Positions 38,180-47,490 are shown, numbered from the stretch's first letter. The stretch: DNA of 64,000 nt from Mangrovivirga halotolerans (GCF_026241165.1 NZ_JAPFQN010000010.1:62001-126000); one strand, 5' to 3'. Numbers and translations are program-made. The notes: generated from the sequence alone by a model not told the origin.

Positions 38180-38548
38180 TTACCGTGACAATAACCACCT
38201 TATTCGATCATAAGAAACGAAATAATGCACAACTACTACCATGCCAAGGAGATAACTTAATATGATATACCCAATGTCATTTAAAAACCAGACTGCAAAT
38301 CCAAAAAATAGTAATTCAATTACCAATCGTATGATCCCTGGTATTACAATTGGTGCTTTTCCCGATCGGCTTGGATCTCCGGGGACATTAAATGTACCCC
38401 AAATCACAGCCATTGTTACAGGTATACTAATTGCATAGGTAAACCTCAGCCATCCATCTCCATTTACCCATCCCCACAAACCGGCAGAAACCAAAGCTAT
38501 TAACTCCAGAATAAAACGAATGGCCAGATTTATTGGATGTGATCCCAT
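38180..38548 (-). CDS. YrdB-like DUF2568 membrane protein
   Basis: 122 residues, four helices. The family pattern is clear: an N-terminal LAIRFILELIALVSAGLWGW, then MAVIWGTFNVPGDPSRSGKAP, then VIPGIIRLVIELLFFGFAV. Function of YrdB/DUF2568 is unknown. It starts 9 bp after the alpha/beta hydrolase gene ends, so both are probably one operon. Confidence 0.85.
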   Translation of the reverse strand: MGSHPINLAIRFILELIALVSAGLWGWVNGDGWLRFTYAISIPVTMAVIWGTFNVPGDPSRSGKAPIVIPGIIRLVIELLFFGFAVWFLNDIGYIILSYLLGMVVVVHYFVSYDRIRWLLSR

Positions 38549-38557
38549 TAAATGAAT

Positions 38558-39426
38558 TTATAGAAGAGCATTTATCCTCTCAATAGTTTCATCAGGAAGA
38601 TCCGTTAATGTCATAATGTGATCTGTGTCAGTCTCCCAAAATTGCTTCGGCTCTTTAGCGGCCTCGAAGACATTTTTACCTCTCTTAAAAGGAATCTCTT
38701 TATCCGATTTACTATGGATAATCAGTTTAGGAGTGTTTTTTATCAAGGCTATATCCCTGACTGCAATGTAATCCTGGTTAAAATCTTCCGGGGTGTCTTT
38801 AGCCTTTGCTTTAAGGAATTCTGCCGGAGCATAATCAATCGCCAGACTTTGAGCAGATTCAACAGTTCCATCTAATACCAATAAGTCAACCTGGCTTTCA
38901 TTATCTGCTGTAATTTTAACAGCTAATTGACCACCCAGTGACATTCCATAAACAATAGATTGTACACTATCTCCTTTAGCCTTATTTAGAAAATCTGTAA
39001 AGGCCACCTGAGTGTCTTTCATAATACCTTTATATCCTGGTTTACCAGTGGATTTCCCATATCCTCGCCAGTCCAATGCATAAACTTCAAAACCATTATC
39101 GACCAGTGTTTTGATCATTGGTTGATAAAAACTGACGTTTCCGCCCGAGCCATGGATCAAAAAGACATTTGCTTTTTTTCTATCTCCGGCTGAAACTGAT
39201 AGGTATAGATCTTTAATGAATCTTCAACGGTTAAGATACTTTCTGTATAATTCAGGTCATCCATGCTTTTCATTTCTTTTGCAGGAAAATAGTAAAGCAC
39301 AGATTCATCATTATTAACAATTGCCTGTAATCGTGGATTAGTTTGGTAGAAATAAACTCCAATTCCAATTCCTGAAATGAGGATGATCAATAAAGAGACT
39401 CCAATTATTTTGAAAGCTTTTTTCAT
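38558..39426 (-). pseudogene. Alpha/beta hydrolase interrupted by a frameshift at an A-AAA-AAG slippery site
   Basis: Two overlapping frames together encode one protein. The first (39157-39426, 89 residues) has a membrane helix (about 5-27) and ends at a TGA. The second (38558-39160) lacks any ATG near its front and begins with VFLIHGSGGNVSF, the oxyanion region of an alpha/beta hydrolase. It has the nucleophile elbow GMSLGG, an Asp in IIHSKSDKEIPF and a His in TDTDHIMTL, so the catalytic triad is intact. The frames join by a -1 shift at AAAAAAG (see the separate entry), giving 289 residues with a seamless sequence EIEKK-ANVFLIHG. It could be a real mutation, an assembly error in a 7-A run, or a gene expressed by frameshifting. 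It is followed by yrdB-like at 9 bp. Confidence 0.75.
39172..39178 (-). promoter_or_regulatory. Slippery heptamer A-AAA-AAG in phase for -1 frameshifting
   Basis: On the minus strand codons 83-85 of the N-terminal frame read GAA AAA AAG, that is A AAA AAG in the exact X-XXY-YYZ register used by E. coli dnaX. A -1 slip continues with GCA AAT GTC, restoring the hydrolase frame. No clear downstream stem-loop or upstream Shine-Dalgarno stimulator was seen. Transcript slippage at the seven-A run could give the same result. Confidence 0.5.
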
Positions 39427-39558
39427 AGTGAGTTAATTAAAAAAGTCTTTAGGATGTGAAAAAATCAATGATTTAAATCCTGACCCTATTTAGTTTTCGA
39501 TGTTTTGGTTAATAATTCCTTTATACCATCAAAATACCAGAATTAAGCTTAAAAAAAC

Positions 39559-39597
39559 AATAATATATCCTTAAAATCAATATAAGGATATATTATT
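39559..39597 (-). terminator. Terminator after nhaA
   Basis: Perfect 15-bp stem AATAATATATCCTTA / TAAGGATATATTATT with a 9-nt loop, 24 bp beyond the nhaA stop, followed on the minus strand by GTTTTTTT. Confidence 0.85.
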
Positions 39598-39621
39598 CAT
39601 GCATGGAGCTTATTGCTTTGG

Positions 39622-40941
39622 TTAATTTATTTTCTCTGGTTCGACTTTGTTACTATTTGACCATCTTAATACAGCAAATCCAATCACAGCTGAAATTAAA
39701 GAACCAATAAGGATTCCGATCTTTGCAGAGTCTATATAAACCGGATTATTTTTAAAGGCTAATCCGGCAATGAATATTGCCATTGTGAATCCGATACCAG
39801 CCAAAAAGGCAACACCAATGATATGCTTATTTCCAATGTCCTTTGGCACTTCTATAATTTTAAATTTTTTCGCCAGTAGAACGATGGTTGATATCCCAAT
39901 GCTATTGCCCAACACCAGACAAATTATAATGTTGATCACTATTGCAGTGTCGATTGCTGTAGCACTACTAAATGCAACTCCTGCATTGGCAAGGGCAAAA
40001 ATTGGGATGATAAAGTAGGCTACCCAACCATGAAGGTTATGTTCAATGCGTTGAACAGGAGATTGGTAACGATCTGTCCAATATTGCAGACAATCAATTT
40101 CAGCAATTTGCTCCTTAGATAATACCGGATCACTTGAAATCTTTGCTTTTTTAATGTTATCCGTTATTTGTTCCAGGTTTTCTATGAATGAAGGAGTGTC
40201 GATCTTTTGCCGGATAGGTACAGAAAATGCAACTAATATTCCAGCAAGGGTAGGGTGTATACCAGCTTTTAGAAATAGTATCCAGATGATAATACCCAGG
40301 CTTGTTATGATATATTTTGAATAATATCCCCTGAAAGCCAGTGCATATAGTATTCCTAACAGGATAAAGGCATAAACTAATAACATAAAATCGATATTTC
40401 CGCTATAAAATATGGCGATCACCAGTACAGCACCAATATCGTCTACAATGGCAAATGCAGTTAAAAATACTTTTAAGCTTAAAGGAACCCGATCGCCAAG
40501 TACATTTAATACTGCTAGGGAAAACGCGATGTCTGTAGCCATGGGAATTCCCCAGCCCACACTAGTATCAGGATTATTATTCAGGAATATATAAAATAAA
40601 ACGGGTACTGACATTCCTCCGATGGCACCAAAAAGAGGGAAGGAGATTTTCTTCAATGAATTCAACTCACCGATCAAGAACTCCCTTTTGATTTCTAAAC
40701 CAATAAGAAAAAAGAAAATTGCCATCAATCCATCATTGACCCATAATAAAAGTGGTTTTTTTAGTTCTAAAATTGGGGTGCTAAACCCGACTTTATATTC
40801 CCAAAGAGACTTGTAACTATCCACAAAGGAAGAATTAGCCCATACCAGGGCTATTATAGTAGCAATTAGCAATAAGATTCCACTAAAACTCTCAATTTGT
40901 ACGAATTTCCTGAAAGGGGTGATTATGATTTTTTTGATCAT
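39622..40941 (-). CDS. nhaA: Na+/H+ antiporter NhaA
   Basis: 439 residues with 12 or so helices and the NhaA hallmarks: VNDGLMAIFFFLIGLEIKRE, the ATD pair (Asp137, equivalent to the E. coli Asp133 site), and the transport pair Asp167-Asp168 in TAFAIVDDIGAVLVIAIFY. The loop around 265-300 (EIDCLQYWTDRYQSPVQRIEH) is the longer form found in Bacteroidota. It exchanges external protons for internal sodium to keep pH and salt balance, in line with a marine or saline habitat. Single gene with its own terminator. Confidence 0.96.
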   Translation of the reverse strand: MIKKIIITPFRKFVQIESFSGILLLIATIIALVWANSSFVDSYKSLWEYKVGFSTPILELKKPLLLWVNDGLMAIFFFLIGLEIKREFLIGELNSLKKISFPLFGAIGGMSVPVLFYIFLNNNPDTSVGWGIPMATDIAFSLAVLNVLGDRVPLSLKVFLTAFAIVDDIGAVLVIAIFYSGNIDFMLLVYAFILLGILYALAFRGYYSKYIITSLGIIIWILFLKAGIHPTLAGILVAFSVPIRQKIDTPSFIENLEQITDNIKKAKISSDPVLSKEQIAEIDCLQYWTDRYQSPVQRIEHNLHGWVAYFIIPIFALANAGVAFSSATAIDTAIVINIIICLVLGNSIGISTIVLLAKKFKIIEVPKDIGNKHIIGVAFLAGIGFTMAIFIAGLAFKNNPVYIDSAKIGILIGSLISAVIGFAVLRWSNSNKVEPEKIN

Positions 40942-41104
40942 GATTGAAGGTTAAAATTGTTGTTTTAGAATAGATCAGGAGAAGTTTATAGGTATTAACA
41001 CTTATATAGAATAAAATAGCTATTTACAGCCTAATTTCAAATAATGATTTGAGGTTATTAAGTAATCTGATAAGATTTGGAAGTTAAAATCATTAAAGAA
41101 TGAT

Positions 41105-41566
41105 TCATTTCAACCATTTTTTGTTTGAGGCATAAAGTGCAATTAAAAATTGCATAATAAAAATAACAACAGATATAGAAGAGAGGATTAAACTTTGTTT
41201 CGGAATGAGCTCCCAGACCCTGCCATCATAAATGAACCATCCATCGCGGAGCAATACCCCAATTAAAGTGATTAAAAGAAACCAGATACCGGTTCTTTTG
41301 CCAAATAATACCAACGTCAAACCAATGACACTTGAAACCAGGCCAATTCCTCCGGCAATCATCACCCATTCAGGTATATCCAGGTAAAGAGCTCTTCCTT
41401 GTTCCGGCATCGCTGCGATTTGTGCTTCAGTTAAACGATTAGCGATATAATAAATATATATCCAGAAAAAATTGAAAAGTAAAAAAACAATGAAAAGCAG
41501 GCGAATTCCGTTTGGCATTTTTCTGGTTGAGAGATCTTTTTCTAAAACTGAATCAGAAGAGGGCAT
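41105..41566 (-). CDS. Membrane protein of unknown function
   Basis: 153 residues with four helices (about 20-44, 65-88, 92-110, 125-147) and polar ends. The pattern (IPEWVMIAGGIGLVSSVIGL, VLLRDGWFIYDGRVWELIP) resembles small DoxX-like or 'sugar transporter'-labelled proteins, but I cannot name a family with confidence. Single gene upstream of nhaA on the same strand, 163 bp away. Confidence 0.6.
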   Translation of the reverse strand: MPSSDSVLEKDLSTRKMPNGIRLLFIVFLLFNFFWIYIYYIANRLTEAQIAAMPEQGRALYLDIPEWVMIAGGIGLVSSVIGLTLVLFGKRTGIWFLLITLIGVLLRDGWFIYDGRVWELIPKQSLILSSISVVIFIMQFLIALYASNKKWLK

Positions 41567-41786
41567 AGGAAATAGTTTATTGTTTCTTGATAAAGATTAA
41601 TATGGTTGAGGTAGAGAAAATAGTTTATTCGTACACTCTTATTCAGTTATAAATTAATTGTTTTAAGGTTAAAATCAAATTTTTAAACTTTTGCTCGTGG
41701 TAATCAATTATATGGGATGAATAAACTTTTGGGTTAATCTGTGATATCTTTTTATTCGATAATTACTATTTAAAGGGGGGTATCGA

Positions 41787-42392
41787 TTATTGATCAAAAT
41801 TTTTTATCAACGCCTTCAGTTTTTGATCATTTGATATTTCAAGCCATCTACGCGAATTAATACCATGGTTGTTTAAGAGATCCAGGTCAGCTCCTTTATT
41901 TAATAACTTTTCAATAATTTGATATCTCAGATCATTTATATTTTTTTGATCTGGTCTCCACGTTTTCCCATACTCCCTTATAGCTATGAAAATCAGATTA
42001 TTACCATTTTCATCTTGTGCATTTACATCTATGTTCCCTTTTTCAATTAGCAGCAAGGAAACTTTAGACAAAGAGTGATCAGAAAGTGATACATGAAGCG
42101 AATTATATCCTTCCCTGTTTTTAATGTTAGGATTGGCGCCATTTTCTAATAAATAGTTAATAATGGTTAATTGGTCAGGAGTATCGCGGTATTGGTTTAA
42201 AACTGTAAGGGCTTTTTGTAATATTGGGTTATTATTTTCATTGTCAATAAAGCCATTGCAATCAATTTTATATTTTTTGATCAGTCTGAATATCTCCTTT
42301 TTATTAGCATGAATTAATGCTTGTTCAAATTCTGCTCTTATTTTATCTGGAACAAAATTGACTTTTGTGTTTTTACGGTTGTTAAAAAACAT
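41787..42392 (-). CDS. Ankyrin-repeat protein
   Basis: 201 residues, no signal peptide. Three or four ankyrin repeats are visible from about 60: LTIINYLLENGANPNIKNREG YNSLHVSLSDHS, VSLLLIEKGNIDVNAQDENG, IIEKLLNKGADLDLLNNHG. A protein-binding scaffold, probably cytoplasmic. Its start overlaps the end of the lipoprotein gene by 11 bp, so the two are translationally coupled, which resembles effector/immunity or lock-type pairs; that is only a suggestion. Confidence 0.8.
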   Translation of the reverse strand: MFFNNRKNTKVNFVPDKIRAEFEQALIHANKKEIFRLIKKYKIDCNGFIDNENNNPILQKALTVLNQYRDTPDQLTIINYLLENGANPNIKNREGYNSLHVSLSDHSLSKVSLLLIEKGNIDVNAQDENGNNLIFIAIREYGKTWRPDQKNINDLRYQIIEKLLNKGADLDLLNNHGINSRRWLEISNDQKLKALIKNFDQ

Positions 42393-43203
42393 CTTTTTTG
42401 TTTATTGATCTACTTGAGAAGTTCGTCTGATTGGTTTGATTAGGAGTGGGGCCTTTAACAGTAATGGATGCAGAGATTTCTTCAACAGTTCCTTCTTCTA
42501 ATTTTGAATCAAATGAAGAGTAGATGGTAATATTATATTCTCCGGGTTCAATAGGCGTGAAAGTCAGAACTGCTGTTCTTACATATTGATCCAGATCATA
42601 ATCAAGGTTAACTAATTTGCTATTAACGGAAATCTTTACACTATCATAAGTGAGATTATTATATAAATAGGGTTCAAAGGCAGTATGAGTAAAAATAATT
42701 TTTTCTCCCTGTGAATAGGTATCTTTTGAAAATGCATATGAATTAAAAAAGATAGTTACAGGAGCACTAATATATTGGGCGTGTTGTTTTAGAATGTCAG
42801 ATTCATATAGAGTCAAAAGGAGAATTTTTTTATAAGGATCTTGGCCTGAATTCTTTTCATATATTTCTATAAGATCTTTGTATTCGGAATTATTTAAATT
42901 AACTGTATTTGCCAGGCTATCTAAAGTTTCTTTATAATTTGAAAGGATAAGATTTATATCTTTATCATCCATATTTGAAGCTCTCTTTTGAAGAGTCATG
43001 ATGATTTTTGTGTTATCAATTATAAATTTATTTTTATTGCGAGCACCATATGCTTCCCACTCCTTAAGAATTTCATAACTAAGTTGACGATTGGCCTCTT
43101 TGATAAATTCGATGCTCAGTTCGGATATTTTATCATCATCTTTAGATTGGCAATTTATCAGGAAGAAAATAAGTGGTAAAAATAAAATAAACTTTTTCAT
43201 CAT
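42382..43203 (-). CDS. Lipoprotein of unknown function with Ig-like domain
   Basis: 273 residues with a type II signal peptide MMKKFILFLPLIFFLINC (Cys 18). Residues about 25-145 are helical, and 150-255 look like an Ig-like beta domain (FFNSYAFSKDTYSQGEKIIF, DSVKISVNSKLVNLDYD, YNITIYSSFDSKLEEG), close to GldM-like folds. The C-terminus overlaps the ankyrin gene by 11 bp. It is not long enough for GldM itself and lacks its other partners, so only a fold-level link is offered. Confidence 0.65.
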   Translation of the reverse strand: MMKKFILFLPLIFFLINCQSKDDDKISELSIEFIKEANRQLSYEILKEWEAYGARNKNKFIIDNTKIIMTLQKRASNMDDKDINLILSNYKETLDSLANTVNLNNSEYKDLIEIYEKNSGQDPYKKILLLTLYESDILKQHAQYISAPVTIFFNSYAFSKDTYSQGEKIIFTHTAFEPYLYNNLTYDSVKISVNSKLVNLDYDLDQYVRTAVLTFTPIEPGEYNITIYSSFDSKLEEGTVEEISASITVKGPTPNQTNQTNFSSRSINKKDVF

Positions 43204-43461
43204 TAAAAAATCAGGTTATGTGCCAATATAACAAATCTGCTTTTAATGTTTTAATACTTCTTACTCGAGAGATCTGGAAGTTACATTTCAAAACAAACTA
43301 AACTATATTTTCAATTGAATTACTGCATTCATATTGCACTCAACTATAGCTTAATATATATAATATGATTAACTTATTATAAGGGAGTAAGCAGGTTAAA
43401 AAGCACTTATTTTTTATCTAGATATTGCGATTATTTTATTATTTCTAAATGTGTGAATTTT

Positions 43462-44133
43462 ATGCATGGTGGATTATCATTATTTAAATGGGGTATTATT
43501 TTCCTTACATACTTCTTGTCCTTTGCAGAGGTACATTCACAAAACGAAGATAGTGTAGGCACTCCGTTTATTAAGGGTAAATGGATATCAGGATTATCTG
43601 GGACTATAAGTTCGGGTACTGCTATTAGTGATACTACTACTCAGCGTGCTTTCAACAACAATTACGGAATGAATTTGTCAACTGGTAAATTCATCGCTAA
43701 TAGGTGGATGTTAGGTTTGATATTTAACTCAAGCAGACAGAACTCAAATGATATAATTAAAAGAAATTTAGAACAGTTGTTTATAGGGCCTTTAGTTTCC
43801 TACTATTTTTCTGATAATGAAACCGGATCATTATTTGTTTCTCTTTCTCCGGGTTATACATCTTTTCAGGATGAAATATCTTTAGTTAGAAATGGCCTTG
43901 TGCAGGGTGAAAAAGTCAAAGGTGATGGGTTTGGTTTATATTTTCGGTTCGGCTATACATACGTGATTCACCACCGAATATTGCTTGAATTTGGCCTTAA
44001 CGTATCCAATTCATGGGTAGGGGCAGAAAGACTATCTTTCCCCGCCAATTCCCGCACATATAATAATCTCCAGATTGGTACTCTTTCTTTTTCTTTTGGG
44101 TTTAATGTATTACTTGATGATTTCTTTTTTTAA
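43462..44133 (+). CDS. Outer-membrane beta-barrel protein
   Basis: 223 residues from ATG 43462 (a GTG at 43453 adds three). Signal peptide through AEVHS, then alternating strands (WISGLSGTISSGTAIS, RWMLGLIFNSSRQNS, GLYFRFGYTYVIHHRILLEFGL) ending in LSFSFGFNVLLDDFFF with a terminal Phe, as expected for outer-membrane barrels. Similar to the OmpW/outer membrane beta-barrel domain group. Ends 2 bp before the BamA-family gene, so both are co-expressed. Confidence 0.75.
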   Translation: MHGGLSLFKWGIIFLTYFLSFAEVHSQNEDSVGTPFIKGKWISGLSGTISSGTAISDTTTQRAFNNNYGMNLSTGKFIANRWMLGLIFNSSRQNSNDIIKRNLEQLFIGPLVSYYFSDNETGSLFVSLSPGYTSFQDEISLVRNGLVQGEKVKGDGFGLYFRFGYTYVIHHRILLEFGLNVSNSWVGAERLSFPANSRTYNNLQIGTLSFSFGFNVLLDDFFF

Positions 44134-44135
44134 CC

Positions 44136-45233
44136 ATGAAGAGAGTTGTATTCATATTGGCATTATTATTCACTTTCAGTACTTATGCTCAAAGAAAGGA
44201 AACTATATATCAATTTGACACAGCAAAAATTAAAAAGGTACAATTTATCGCTTTACCTGTTGTTTTCAGCACACCTGAAACAGGTTTCGGGTTTGGTGGC
44301 GGAGGTCAAATATTTATCCCGGGGCGAAGCAACATCTACAATAACAGATTATCCAATATGTTATTTACTGCTATTTATACAACAAATAAGCAGTTTATAC
44401 TCGACCTAAAACCTCAGCTCTATATTGGTAAAGGAGACTATTTTTTTGATATGGCCTATAAATTTAAAATTTATCCAAATCAATTTTGGGGAATAGGTAA
44501 TCAGACACCTGAAAGTAACCAGGAATCATATGATATGACATCTCATGAATTCCGGATAGCATACCTTAAAAGATTACCGCCAAATCTCAATTTTGGTTTT
44601 GAATATGTGTATCAAAATCATAATGTAACCGACGTTGAGGAGGGAGGAATACTTGATGAGGGCAATGTTCCCGGACAGGATGAAGCAATAATCAGTGGTC
44701 TTGGAGTTATTTTTAACCTCGATAGTCGGGATGACGTTTCATCGCCTTTTTCTGGTCATTATTTACAAATGAATGCCCGTTTTTCAAGTGAAATATTTGG
44801 AGCATCTTCCGGGTTTAATAAAATGATTCTCGATTTGAGAACGTATCTTCCTGTCGGCAAAAAGAGTATCCTGGCATTACAGGTTTATTCAGAAAACACC
44901 TTTGGTGAAATTCCATTTCAGGGGCAGGCATGGTATGGTGGCGGGGACAGGGCCAGGGGGTATTTTAAAGGAAGGTATATTGATAATCAAATGTATGTTA
45001 TTCAGGCTGAATACAGGTTGAGATTTCATCCAAGATGGATCGTAGCCGGATTTGGTCTTATTGGGGAAGTAGCGGAATATTCGAGGGACTTTTTAACTGA
45101 TTTTAAACCTGCAGCAGGAGGTGGAATCCGGTTTAAAATCAAAAAGGATCAGCCAACTGTTATCAGGCTGGATGTTGGTGTAGGGAAGGGGCAGGGAGCG
45201 AATATTTACTTTGGAGTAAATGAAGCCTTTTGA
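44136..45233 (+). CDS. BamA/TamA (Omp85) family outer-membrane barrel protein
   Basis: 365 residues: signal peptide (MKRVVFILALLFTFSTYA), then a 16-strand-type barrel with no POTRA domains. Loop motif GGGDRARGYFKGRYIDN corresponds to the Omp85 L6 (V/I)RG(Y/F) signature, and FNLDSRDDVSSPFSGHYLQM is the family's strand pair; the C-terminus is ANIYFGVNEAF. Such short Omp85 relatives are common in Bacteroidota, with unknown cargo. It follows another barrel gene by 2 bp. Confidence 0.87.
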   Translation: MKRVVFILALLFTFSTYAQRKETIYQFDTAKIKKVQFIALPVVFSTPETGFGFGGGGQIFIPGRSNIYNNRLSNMLFTAIYTTNKQFILDLKPQLYIGKGDYFFDMAYKFKIYPNQFWGIGNQTPESNQESYDMTSHEFRIAYLKRLPPNLNFGFEYVYQNHNVTDVEEGGILDEGNVPGQDEAIISGLGVIFNLDSRDDVSSPFSGHYLQMNARFSSEIFGASSGFNKMILDLRTYLPVGKKSILALQVYSENTFGEIPFQGQAWYGGGDRARGYFKGRYIDNQMYVIQAEYRLRFHPRWIVAGFGLIGEVAEYSRDFLTDFKPAAGGGIRFKIKKDQPTVIRLDVGVGKGQGANIYFGVNEAF

Positions 45234-45446
45234 TAATTCATTTAATAAGTTTATGTCTTCACTTAAATTCTGAGTGTTTTATCAGAATCTTTACAGAAGC
45301 CATAAACAAAAATGAAAAAAGAATTGGTAGTTTATTTATTCTCATAGTTTTCAATTAAAAAATAGATGCTTTCATAGTTACTTGCGAAAGGACATAATAA
45401 CGGGAATTGTTATGGGGTGATGAAACCATAATTTTTGAAAGATATT

Positions 45447-46694
45447 TTATTTTACTTTTATAGCCTGAGGGCCAGTCAAAAAGCCATTCAATAATTCAGC
45501 ACCATTGACCACATTGGTCGAATCTCTTAAAAATCGAATAGCTGCATCACCTTGTTCCATATAAAACTGGTTATTCGACTGAGGTATTAATGCAGTTTTA
45601 TTTGGTCCCAACATAACAAACAAACTATCGGCTTCTTTAACGACTTCTATCATCATATTTTCATTCAATGAATAAACCCCGGCATATTCATTGAATAATT
45701 TAGTATCGATGTCAACAGGTTTTTTTAGTAGAGGAAGTTCGTACTCTTCATCGTGAAGTATGGAGGTGATACTATTGGTAATTTCCGCAGAGACTGGATG
45801 TCTTCTGTTACTTAAAACAACAATAATAGTTTGTGTTTGAAGTTCTTTGTAAACAGAGTAACTAAACCCATCATTTTCAATATATCCTGATATTGAAAGT
45901 GAATCGGCTGATGACTGACCAATACATTTAACAAGGTCTTCTGCTGTCGATTTTATACCTCTGCTGCTAAATGCTATATCTGGATTATAGGACGGAGCAA
46001 TTTGCAGTTCGGGGCCATTACCACGATAATTATGATATAGATATCCGGTAGCCAGGTTGGTATCTTCTCTTATAAAATAAGTATTTTTCAATCCCAGATC
46101 GTTGTTATAATCTTCGATATTTTTCTGAAAACTTTTACCAGTTACATTTTCAATAACAAGTCCTAATAAATTATAATCCAGGTCACTATTTACAGAATTT
46201 TCAGTTGTGTCTTTAACTAAGTTAGTAAATGCAACAGTCGAATAATTCTCCGAAGGATTGTTTTCACTTATGGTACTAATGGCCGGGAATCCGGTTTTAT
46301 GATTTATCAGGTCGCTTATTGTTAAATCACTATTTATTCCAGGGACATATTCAGACACTTTATCTGATCGGCTTAATTTTCCTTCGTTCTCTAATTTTGC
46401 AAGGAGTCCTGCGGTAATGAGTTCTGAAATTTCCCCGATTTTAAACGTGGTAGATTCTGTAAATGGTTTGTTATTTTCATAGTCTGCTAAACCAAATGAA
46501 TTTGAATAAATAACATTCGAATCACGAGACACCAATATTACTCCACTAAATCGATTTAACTCAAGGTAACGATTACCTAATTGATTAATAGTTATTCTAG
46601 TAGTATCAATTGTTTTATTATGATCTGTTTTTCTGTCAGTGTTACAGGAAAAAATAAAAATTAATAGGGTAATACAGGTTAAAAAATTCCTCAT
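45447..46694 (-). CDS. Beta-lactamase-fold lipoprotein without catalytic residues (pseudoenzyme)
   Basis: 415 residues, lipoprotein signal MRNFLTCITLLIFIFSC (Cys 17). The scaffold is a class C serine hydrolase (FSGVILVSRDSNVIYSNSFG, LISDLINHKTGFP-like turn, LLGLVIENVTGKSF, RGIKSTAEDLVKCIG). But the active site is gone: where relatives read GSVSK it reads GEISE (Glu88 and Glu91 replace Ser and Lys), the Tyr-x-Asn position reads NSD, and no HxG motif is seen. Also has a beta-domain tail. Probably a binding protein, not a hydrolase. Confidence 0.8.
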   Translation of the reverse strand: MRNFLTCITLLIFIFSCNTDRKTDHNKTIDTTRITINQLGNRYLELNRFSGVILVSRDSNVIYSNSFGLADYENNKPFTESTTFKIGEISELITAGLLAKLENEGKLSRSDKVSEYVPGINSDLTISDLINHKTGFPAISTISENNPSENYSTVAFTNLVKDTTENSVNSDLDYNLLGLVIENVTGKSFQKNIEDYNNDLGLKNTYFIREDTNLATGYLYHNYRGNGPELQIAPSYNPDIAFSSRGIKSTAEDLVKCIGQSSADSLSISGYIENDGFSYSVYKELQTQTIIVVLSNRRHPVSAEITNSITSILHDEEYELPLLKKPVDIDTKLFNEYAGVYSLNENMMIEVVKEADSLFVMLGPNKTALIPQSNNQFYMEQGDAAIRFLRDSTNVVNGAELLNGFLTGPQAIKVK

Positions 46695-46822
46695 TAAATA
46701 GGCAGATTAAATTAATTGGTAGTGATTTTAGTATTCTAGTTCATAATTGAAATTCGAAGCTAAGTTATTTCATCAGGAAATAAAAGGATTAAATAGCAAT
46801 ACCACATTAATAAGTGAACTGA

Positions 46823-47275
46823 CTATTTAATAGTGCTAAAATTGTTTTTATAGACACCTGATGGTGTAGAAATGTAAACGGTATTGTCATAAATGGAAAT
46901 ACCAGTTATAACAGGTGCTTTTATTCCGGAATTTAATTTAATCCAATTCACACCTTCTATTCCTTTATAAAAAAAACCATCACCAAGAGAGCCAGCCATT
47001 ATTATGTTGTTATTAAAACATCCCAGGGTTGAAATAGTAATGTATCCTCTTTGCCGGGCAGTATTTTTAAGATCTTCAGATATGTTTTGCCAGGAACTAC
47101 CATCATCAGTGCTTGCTAAAATTCCATTAGCGTATGATCCGGCATAAAGGTTTCCGCCACATTCGGTCATACTCCAGACATTTTCTTTAGAAACTAATGT
47201 CCAATTGTCATCATCTGATCTTTTCCAGAATCCGCTACGAGTACTAATGAATATAGTGTTTTTCTGATTCGACAT
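46823..47275 (-). CDS. BNR/WD-like propeller fragment (no signal peptide)
   Basis: 150 residues made of four propeller-like repeats: TIFISTRSGFWKRSDDDNWTLV, NLYAGSYANGILASTDDGSSW, IIMAGSLGDGFFYKGIEGVNW, TVYISTPSGVYKN, with SxDxGxxW Asp-box elements typical of sialidase/YCF48-like proteins. It lacks a signal peptide, whereas a signal peptide is encoded in the overlapping frame at 47244-47441 (32-bp overlap). Both probably come from one exported gene split by a +1 frameshift in a poly-A run near 47258-47262. Confidence 0.6.
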   Translation of the reverse strand: MSNQKNTIFISTRSGFWKRSDDDNWTLVSKENVWSMTECGGNLYAGSYANGILASTDDGSSWQNISEDLKNTARQRGYITISTLGCFNNNIIMAGSLGDGFFYKGIEGVNWIKLNSGIKAPVITGISIYDNTVYISTPSGVYKNNFSTIK

Positions 47276-47441
47276 TATAATTTCTAAGCAAATACAGATA
47301 AACGATATCTTTGGAATAATTTATTTCTTCTAATTCCTTTTGGAGCTCCTTTATATTTGGTGTCTTAATTTCAAAATGTTGAGTGTAACTATAAAATGGA
47401 ATCAATAGCCAAGTCAGAATTAACAATTTTAATTTCATCAA
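47244..47441 (-). pseudogene. Signal peptide part of a probably frameshifted propeller gene
   Basis: 65 residues: signal peptide (MMKLKLLILTWLLIPFYSYT) and a short linker ending NYNVESEK before drifting out of frame. The frame of the propeller gene (46823-47275) starts inside it. Removing one base from the run of five A joins them as VESE-NTIFISTRSG, a smooth exported propeller protein of about 200 residues. A genuine overlap of two genes is less likely. Confidence 0.5.
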
Positions 47442-47490
47442 TAGCTTTTAGTCACAAAGAAAATACATTTTCATTATTGTGAGTTGGCAA

